From assembly GCA_937883775.1 (NCBI GenBank), contig CAKZXZ010000033.1, forward strand, positions 1 to 38,253: DNA of 38,253 nucleotides, written 5' to 3'. The notes beneath the pieces were generated by a model. The model was given only the letters and a program-made list of their open reading frames with translations. It was not told where the DNA came from and did not search any database. Positions 32,819 through 38,253 of the stretch are shown here, in pieces. Position 1 is the first letter of the stretch, and each line of letters starts with the position of its first letter. Origin of the DNA: an uncultured Paracoccaceae bacterium. Lineage in GTDB: Bacteria > Pseudomonadota > Alphaproteobacteria > Rhodobacterales > Rhodobacteraceae. The position numbers and the translations under genes were made by a program.

Positions 32819-33933
32819 TGCAATTCATTGACTTGGCCGCTCAGCAGGCGCGTTTGAAAGATAAGATCGACGCGCGGATACAAGCCGTTCTAGCGCATGG
32901 GAAATACATCCTCGGGCCGGAAGTGGCAGAGCTGGAAGAGCAATTGTCGGCCTTCTGCGGGGCCAAGCATTCGATCACCTGCGCCAATGGCACGGATGCC
33001 TTGCTACTGGCGCTGATGGCGCTTGATATTCGCGGTGGCGATGCGGTATTTGTGCCCGCGTTCACCTTTGCCGCGACAGCTGAGGTGGTGCCCTGCATGG
33101 GGGCGGTTCCCGTCATGGTCGATTGCGATCCGGTGACGTTCAATATGGACCCTGAAAGCCTCAAGCGCTGCGTTACGATGGCGCGGCAGATGGGTTTGAC
33201 GCCGAAGGTCGTGATCCCGGTTGATCTGTTTGGGCTGCCCGCGGATTACACAGTGATTGAACCTATTGCCCGGGACGAGGGGCTGACAGTGATTGCCGAT
33301 AGCGCGCAGGGCTTTGGTGGGCGGATCGGGAACAAGGTCACGGGTACTTTTGGACAGATCACGACGACCTCGTTTTTCCCCGCGAAACCGCTGGGGTGTT
33401 ACGGCGACGGCGGTGCGATTTTCACCGATGATGACGCGCTGGCCGAGCTGATGATCTCGTACCGCTTCCACGGTAAGGGCGATTACAAATACGACAATGT
33501 ACGGATCGGGATGAACTCGCGATTGGACACGTTGCAGGCGGCTATCTTGTTGGAAAAGCTCGCTGTTTATGATGAGGAAATCGAGTCGCGCCAAAGGGTT
33601 GCAGAACGTTATTCAAGCGCTTTGACTGAACGCTGGACGGTGCCGACTGTGCCTGGCCGGATGCTTTCGGTCTGGGCGCAATATACGCTGAAAGCCGAAG
33701 ATCGTACGGCGCGCGATGCGGTCATGGCGCGGCTGAAGGAGGCGGACATTCCCAGCGTGGTTTACTATCCGATGCCGCTTCACCAGCAGACCGCCTATAA
33801 AGCGTTTCCCACCGATCCCGAGGGTTTGCCGGTCTCGGAAAAGGTCGCGGGGCAGGTGTTCTCCTTACCCATGCACCCGTATCTGAGCGAGGCCGATCAG
33901 GACCGTGTCATCGAGGTTTTGCTGGCCGATTAA
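32818..33933 (+). CDS. wbpE: UDP-3-keto-GlcNAcA aminotransferase (WbpE-like)
   Basis: A 371-residue DegT/DnrJ/EryC1/StrS PLP enzyme. FIDLAAQQARLKDKIDAR at the N-terminus, GKYILGPEVAELE, CANGTDALLLAL, DSAQGFGG and SFFPAKPLGCYGDGGA with PLP Lys190 identify it. In the WbpA-B-E-D route it installs the 3-amino group on UDP-3-keto-GlcNAcA. All four genes of that route are present in the order A-B-D-E, but no WbpI-type 2-epimerase is seen. The stop overlaps the end of the convergent ABC transporter gene by four bases. Confidence 0.93.
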   Translation: MQFIDLAAQQARLKDKIDARIQAVLAHGKYILGPEVAELEEQLSAFCGAKHSITCANGTDALLLALMALDIRGGDAVFVPAFTFAATAEVVPCMGAVPVMVDCDPVTFNMDPESLKRCVTMARQMGLTPKVVIPVDLFGLPADYTVIEPIARDEGLTVIADSAQGFGGRIGNKVTGTFGQITTTSFFPAKPLGCYGDGGAIFTDDDALAELMISYRFHGKGDYKYDNVRIGMNSRLDTLQAAILLEKLAVYDEEIESRQRVAERYSSALTERWTVPTVPGRMLSVWAQYTLKAEDRTARDAVMARLKEADIPSVVYYPMPLHQQTAYKAFPTDPEGLPVSEKVAGQVFSLPMHPYLSEADQDRVIEVLLAD

Positions 33934-35675
33934 GCGGCAGGCGTAGGCGCAAAGATCGCCTTGAAGTGATCCGATGTCTTGCGGACATTTTCCACCGTAT
34001 CGAAAGCAACCACCTGGCCTTCGTCCAGCACCAGAACCTTATCCATCCAGTCCAGCGTTGAGGCGCGGTGGGTGACGAATAGCACAACGCTATTTGGCGC
34101 TGTCTCGCGGATGGCGCGCATGACGCGCTGTTCGGTTTCGCCATCAAGGGCGCTTGTGGCTTCGTCATAGATAAAGACCTTGGCCGGTTTGATAAGCGCG
34201 CGCGCGATGCCGACGCGTTGCTTTTGGCCGCCGGACAGGTTCGAGCCGTTCGGGCCGATCTCGGTATCGAGGCCGTCGGGCAGCTTGTCGGCAAAGTCAA
34301 AAACAGTCGCCTTGCGCGCGGCTTCTTCGATCTGCGCATCGGTCGCTTCAGGATTGCCGTCGCGGATATTGTCTCGGATCGTGCCATCGAAAAGGAAGAC
34401 GTCTTGAGAAATCAGTGCGATTTGCGTGACGCGTTGAGCAGGCGAAAGTGTTGAGATATCAACACCGCCGAGCAGGATTTGACCTGTCTTTGGCGTGTAG
34501 AACCCCTGAACGAGGTCAATGAGGGTCGTCTTGCCAGCGCCAGAGGGGCCGACGACGGCGATATGCATGCCGGGCGCGGCGCAGAAAGACGCTTGGTTCA
34601 ACGCCGGAGGTCCACCAGAATAGCGATGCGTCAAGTCATGGATTGTCAGATCCGCGCTGGTCGGTTCTTTTCCATCTATCACCGTCTTTGTCGCGACAGG
34701 GCTGTCCAGCAGGTCTTTCATCTGCGCCACGATGACCAGTCTGCGTTGCAGTTTGACCCAAGTGCCGGACATCCGTTGCGCAGGTTGATAGGCCATCAAA
34801 AACGCTGTGATAAAGGCGGTGTACGCACCTGCGTCAACGTCTTGGGTGGCGACCTGACGGCCCGCGTAGAGCACGAAGAGGGCAAGTGACAGGCCGCCAA
34901 GAAGCTCCATCAATGGGATCGTTGCGCCGGTGATCTTGGCGATTTTCATCAGACGGGATTGCATCTGGTCAACAGCGCCACGAAAGCGGCTCTCGGACTT
35001 TTCCTCGATGCCATAGCTTTTGACTGTTTTGATGCCTTCAAAAGTCTCGGCACCGATCGAATAGATAGCGCCATCCATCGCGGCTTCGGCTTGTGTCAGC
35101 TCTCGGATTTTGCGGGAGAGCAAGGAGATGATCAGATAGATGAAGGGGAGCAAGAGCACAGTGAAGAGAGACAGAACCGGCGCTTGAGTGATCATCACAA
35201 ACAGCAATGAGATGAGGGTCAGGGCATCGGTTAGCATCTTGTTAGACAGCCCGACGACTGCGGCGCCTGCTGCGCGTCCGAACAGGATCGTCTTTGCGAT
35301 CTGGTTGGCCGAGTGTGTGATAAAGTAGGTGACGTCCTGTACAACGATTTCGTTGAACACGCGCTTTTGGTAGCCAGCGGCGACAGATCGATTGAAGATC
35401 ACGCTGAACATGGTGTTTGCGTAGAGGGCCACGCTTTTACCCGCAAAAACCGCGATCACAAAGCCAGCAACCATCATCGCGGTCATATCAGTGCCACTGC
35501 CGAAGACATCGTTGACGATCAACTTGGTCGAATAGGCTTGTGCGGCGGTGAAAACCGACACGCCGACCATGGCAATCAGTGAAACCGTATAGAGCTTCCA
35601 GCGCAGTGGCAGCGCATCACGTAGCAACCATAAAATCAGTTTGCCTTTTGAAGGCTCTTTCGCAGGCGTGTTCAT
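33930..35675 (-). CDS. ABC exporter, fused membrane and ATPase domains (MsbA/PglK-like)
   Basis: About 581 residues from ATG 35673-35675; an in-frame ATG at 35732 would add 19 residues, and neither start has a good ribosome site. The N-terminal half has six likely membrane helices. The C-terminal ATPase has Walker A GPSGAGKTT, Q-loop ISQDVFLFDGTIRDNI, signature LSGGQKQR, Walker B VFIYDEATSALD and the switch His in VTHRAS. The layout is that of homodimeric exporters such as MsbA and the lipid-linked oligosaccharide flippase PglK. Lying beside the wbpABDE genes it is a candidate flippase for the lipid-linked glycan or an export pump, but its substrate cannot be told from the sequence. Confidence 0.87.
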   Translation of the reverse strand: MNTPAKEPSKGKLILWLLRDALPLRWKLYTVSLIAMVGVSVFTAAQAYSTKLIVNDVFGSGTDMTAMMVAGFVIAVFAGKSVALYANTMFSVIFNRSVAAGYQKRVFNEIVVQDVTYFITHSANQIAKTILFGRAAGAAVVGLSNKMLTDALTLISLLFVMITQAPVLSLFTVLLLPFIYLIISLLSRKIRELTQAEAAMDGAIYSIGAETFEGIKTVKSYGIEEKSESRFRGAVDQMQSRLMKIAKITGATIPLMELLGGLSLALFVLYAGRQVATQDVDAGAYTAFITAFLMAYQPAQRMSGTWVKLQRRLVIVAQMKDLLDSPVATKTVIDGKEPTSADLTIHDLTHRYSGGPPALNQASFCAAPGMHIAVVGPSGAGKTTLIDLVQGFYTPKTGQILLGGVDISTLSPAQRVTQIALISQDVFLFDGTIRDNIRDGNPEATDAQIEEAARKATVFDFADKLPDGLDTEIGPNGSNLSGGQKQRVGIARALIKPAKVFIYDEATSALDGETEQRVMRAIRETAPNSVVLFVTHRASTLDWMDKVLVLDEGQVVAFDTVENVRKTSDHFKAIFAPTPAA

Positions 35676-35761
35676 TGCGCAGATATAGGCTCGTAAATCG
35701 TTGAACGCAAAGCTGTGATCAATTTGGTGCATTCCGATATCGGCGTACTATCAGATGGACC

Positions 35762-35778
35762 TTGGCAGGATATGCCAA
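35762..35778. promoter_or_regulatory. Palindrome TTGGCA-N5-TGCCAA
   Basis: A perfect 6-bp inverted repeat with a five-base spacer lies in the 250-base region between the ABC exporter gene and preT. Such a spaced dyad is typical of a LysR- or LacI-like operator. It is closer to the exporter gene (about 30 bases from the alternative start at 35732, 87 from 35675). A sigma-54 reading fails because the GG and GC elements are too close. Confidence 0.35.
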
Positions 35779-35911
35779 ATGTCCGCGACTTTTGTCCGGC
35801 CTCGTTCTAACGCGTTGGCCTACACGAGCTTTCAACCGTGTGATTGTCTGAAAATTAAGCAAAAGCTATCGGCTTTGACCCTCGCACGCTATTAAAACGC
35901 CGATGCGAAAT

Positions 35912-35927
35912 TTAACCATATGGTCAG
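35912..35927. promoter_or_regulatory. RutR-like operator upstream of preT-preA
   Basis: TTAACCATATGGTCAG at 35912-35927 contains a perfect ACCATATGGT core and closely matches the RutR consensus TTGACCA-N2-TGGTCAA. RutR controls pyrimidine metabolism in proteobacteria in response to uracil or thymine. The site is 55 bases ahead of the ATG of preT, a dihydropyrimidine dehydrogenase gene, so motif and target agree. No RutR gene is in the window. Confidence 0.6.
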
Positions 35928-35982
35928 AAATTAAATTCCGTGCTTGGATGATGATGGAAACGTCTAGCAACAGGAATCAGCG

Positions 35983-37323
35983 ATGACTGCACATCTCAGG
36001 GCTTCCGGTGTCGCCGCAGGGCGGTTGGATAAGGAGACGGCGGAGGCGAATTTTGATGATTTGCATCCGGCCTATGCCTCTCATGAGGCGATGGTGGCGG
36101 CGGATCGATGTTACTTTTGCCATGACGCGCCTTGCATCACAGCCTGTCCTACGGCGATCGATATTCCGCTTTTTATCCGTCAGATCGCGACCGGCACGCC
36201 AGAGGCGGCGGCGGAGACGATCCTTGAGCAGAACATCCTCGGCGGCATGTGCGCGCGGGTATGTCCGACAGAGACGCTTTGCGAGCAGGCTTGCGTGCGG
36301 GAAGCGGCAGAAGGCAAGCCGGTGGAGATCGGGCGGCTGCAGCGCCATGCAACTGATACGCTTATGGCGCAAGGCGTGCATCCCTTTGAACGCGCCGCGC
36401 GGTCGGGCAAGACGGTGGCCGTTGTGGGGGCCGGACCTGCGGGGCTGGCTTGTGCGCATCGGTTGGCGATGCTGGGGCATGATGCCGTGATTTTTGAGGC
36501 CCGTGCAAAAGGCGGGGGGCTGAACGAGTTTGGGATCGCAGCTTATAAATCGACCCAGGATTTTGCGCAGAAAGAGCTCGATTGGTTGCTCAAGATCGGT
36601 GGGATCGAAATCCGGTACGGGCAGGCCTTGGGCGATACGATTTCGTTAAGCGGGCTGCGCGAAGAATTCGACGCGGTCTTTCTGGGCATGGGGCTGGGCG
36701 GCGTGAACGCGCTGTCGCTGGAGGGTGAAGGGACTGGCAACGTGCTGGATGCGGTCGATTTCATCGCTGATCTGCGTCAGGCCGAGGATATGACCCAGCT
36801 GCCCGTGGGGCGGCGGGTTGTCGTCATTGGCGGTGGCATGACGGCGGTGGATGCTGCGGTGCAATCAAAATTGCTGGGCGCCGAGGATGTCACCATTGTT
36901 TACCGTCGCGGGTCTGACGCGATGTCGGCCTCGAAGTTTGAGCAGGATCTGGCGCAGCAGAAAGGCGTGCGCATTTTGTGCAATGCGGCCCCGGTTGGCA
37001 TCGAAGGCAACGGATCGCTAACCGGTGTGACCTTCGCCTATACCGATACGCGAGGGGGCAAGCTGGTGACGACGGACGAGACGTTTACGCTGCCCGCCGA
37101 TCAGCTTTTCAAGGCAATCGGGCAGACGCTGAACGGCGCGCCTGAGGATCTGGCGTTGGAGCGCGGTAAGATCGCGGTGGTCGCCGCCGGGCGCACCAGC
37201 GTCGACGGGGTCTGGGCCGGGGGCGATTGCGCGCTGGGGGGCGACGATTTGACGGTGACGGCGGTGGCCGAAGGGCGCGATGCGGCGCTGGACATTCATG
37301 CAAAGCTAGCAGGAGCAAGCTAA
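35983..37323 (+). CDS. preT: NAD-dependent dihydropyrimidine dehydrogenase subunit PreT
   Basis: This 446-residue flavoprotein resembles the glutamate synthase small subunit. The N-terminal domain holds eight cysteines for two 4Fe-4S clusters (Cys43, 46, 51, 55 and 90, 94, 100, 104: CYFCHDAPC, CPTAID, CARVCPTETLCEQAC). AVVGAGPAGLACAHRL is the FAD loop and VVVIGGGMTAVDAAV the NAD(P) loop, and the C-terminal GGDCALGGDDLTVTAVAEG binds FAD. With PreA it reduces uracil and thymine, or runs in reverse, using NADH. Its TAA shares a base with the preA ATG (TAATG). A RutR-like palindrome lies just upstream. Confidence 0.94.
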   Translation: MTAHLRASGVAAGRLDKETAEANFDDLHPAYASHEAMVAADRCYFCHDAPCITACPTAIDIPLFIRQIATGTPEAAAETILEQNILGGMCARVCPTETLCEQACVREAAEGKPVEIGRLQRHATDTLMAQGVHPFERAARSGKTVAVVGAGPAGLACAHRLAMLGHDAVIFEARAKGGGLNEFGIAAYKSTQDFAQKELDWLLKIGGIEIRYGQALGDTISLSGLREEFDAVFLGMGLGGVNALSLEGEGTGNVLDAVDFIADLRQAEDMTQLPVGRRVVVIGGGMTAVDAAVQSKLLGAEDVTIVYRRGSDAMSASKFEQDLAQQKGVRILCNAAPVGIEGNGSLTGVTFAYTDTRGGKLVTTDETFTLPADQLFKAIGQTLNGAPEDLALERGKIAVVAAGRTSVDGVWAGGDCALGGDDLTVTAVAEGRDAALDIHAKLAGAS

Positions 37324-38253
37324 TGGCTGATCTGACAACGACTTTCTGCGGAATAACCTCTCCGAACCCGTTCTGGCTGGCATCCGCGCCACCGACAGAC
37401 AAGGAATACAACGTCCGCCGCGCGTTCGAGGCTGGTTGGGGCGGCGCGGTCTGGAAGACACTGGGCATGGAAGGCCCACCTGTCGTGAACGTCAACGGGC
37501 CGCGCTATGGCGCGATTTGGGGCGCGGATCGGCGGTTGCTGGGCTTGAACAATATCGAGCTGATTACGGACCGTCCGCTGTCGGTTAATCTCGAAGAGAT
37601 GACGCGGGTCAAGAAGGATTTCCCGGCTCATGCCCTTGTCGCGTCGGTCATGGTGCCGTGCGAGGAAGCGGCGTGGAAAGAGATCCTACCGCGCATCGCA
37701 GAGACGGGTTGCGACGGTTTTGAGCTAAACTTCGGGTGCCCGCATGGCATGGCCGAGCGTGGGATGGGATCGGCTGTCGGGCAAGTCCCCGAATATATCG
37801 AAATGGTGACGCGTTGGTGCAAGGAAGCTACCGGCTTGCCGGTGATCGTCAAGCTGACGCCAAACATCACAAACATTCTAGGACCAGCGCAGGCCGCGAA
37901 GGATGGTGGCGCGGATGCGGTGAGCCTTATCAACACGATCAACTCGATTACGTCGGTCAATCTGGATAATATGTCGCCCGAGCCGATGATTGACGGCAAG
38001 GGTACTCATGGCGGCTACTGCGGCCCGGCGGTGAAGCCGATTGCGCTGAACATGGTGGCCGAGATTGCGCGCAATCCATCGACCTATGGCATGCCGATTT
38101 CAGGCATCGGTGGCGTCACCACATGGCGCGATGCGGCAGAGTTCATGGCGCTTGGCGCGGGAAATGTGCAGGTCTGCACGGCGGCGATGACCTACGGGTT
38201 CAAGATCGTGCAAGAGATGATCTCGGGCCTGTCGCAATGGATGGATGAGAAGG
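37323..38253 (+). CDS. preA: NAD-dependent dihydropyrimidine dehydrogenase subunit PreA, C-terminus cut by window edge
   Basis: The frame starts at ATG 37323, overlapping the preT stop, and remains open to the window end (310 codons of an expected 420-440). The translation begins MADLTTTFCGITSPNPFWLASAP (shown in part) and continues with KTLGMEGPPVVN, ELNFGCPHGMAERGMGSAVGQ and SGIGGVTTWRDAAEFMALGA, all diagnostic of the FMN-binding pyrimidine-reducing domain related to dihydroorotate dehydrogenase. The C-terminal ferredoxin-like 4Fe-4S domain would lie beyond the edge. It forms the catalytic half of the PreTA enzyme in reductive pyrimidine degradation. Confidence 0.94.
   Translation, partial: MADLTTTFCGITSPNPFWLASAPPTDKEYNVRRAFEAGWGGAVWKTLGMEGPPVVNVNGPRYGAIWGADRRLLGLNNIELITDRPLSVNLEEMTRVKKDFPAHALVASVMVPCEEAAWKEILPRIAETGCDGFELNFGCPHGMAERGMGSAVGQVPEYIEMVTRWCKEATGLPVIVKLTPNITNILGPAQAAKDGGADAVSLINTINSITSVNLDNMSPEPMIDGKGTHGGYCGPAVKPIALNMVAEIARNPSTYGMPISGIGGVTTWRDAAEFMALGAGNVQVCTAAMTYGFKIVQEMISGLSQWMDEK

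Noticed and set aside
35762-35778. Sigma-54 promoter
   Set aside because: GG and GC elements are separated by eight bases rather than the ten needed for -24/-12.
1-38253. CRISPR arrays, insertion sequences, tRNA or rRNA genes
   Set aside because: No regularly spaced direct repeats, transposase frames or RNA-gene signatures were seen on reading either strand; short or degenerate cases could be missed without software.

Overview
The window reads as chromosome of an alphaproteobacterium of the Rhodobacteraceae (Roseobacter-like). The reasons are the gene content (seven-gene mrp antiporter operon, preT-preA pyrimidine catabolism genes, OxyR-like regulator beside an ABC1/UbiB kinase), the moderately high GC of both flanks, and the tight TGATG/ATGA gene overlaps. 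The species cannot be named from the sequence. All assignments come from reading the translations; no database search was run.

Layout. Positions 1-1647 (minus strand) hold the 5' part of an ABC1/UbiB-family kinase gene and an OxyR-like LysR regulator. Positions 1877-7579 (plus strand) hold mrpABCDEFG, a multisubunit Na+/H+ antiporter operon. Positions 7656-29962 are a block of surface-carbohydrate genes with visibly lower GC and different codon choice. Positions 30008-33933 carry wbpA-wbpB-wbpD-wbpE homologues, a UDP-GlcNAc(3NAc)A pathway. Positions 33930-35675 (minus strand) encode an MsbA-like ABC exporter. Positions 35983 to the end carry preT-preA, NAD-dependent dihydropyrimidine dehydrogenase, behind a RutR-like palindrome.

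The central block contains every step from UDP-GlcNAc to a CMP-activated nonulosonic acid of the pseudaminic type. PseB and PseC are on the plus strand. A fused PseG-PseH protein, PseI and PseF are on the minus strand. An amidation set surrounds them: a PseA/WbpG-type N-acetyl sugar amidotransferase, a HisF-like protein that has lost the catalytic Asp11, and a HisH glutaminase. The same gene families sit together in Campylobacter jejuni and make acetamidino-pseudaminic acid. The likely product here is therefore an amidinated (acetamidino) pseudaminic acid, built into a capsule, LPS or flagellar glycan.

The block also has parts the known pathway does not need. These are a second NeuB-family synthase lacking one of the two metal-binding histidines (co-transcribed with HisH), an MDR-type dehydrogenase, a Gfo/Idh/MocA oxidoreductase inside the pse operon, two SAM methyltransferases, a sulfotransferase, two NodB-like deacetylase-family proteins (one fused to a sulfotransferase domain), and two large capsule-type GT-B-like proteins. 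Together these suggest a heavily decorated and possibly undescribed nonulosonate glycan. No polymerase, Wzx-type flippase, tRNA, rRNA, CRISPR array, transposase or gene-free stretch above 300 bases was seen.
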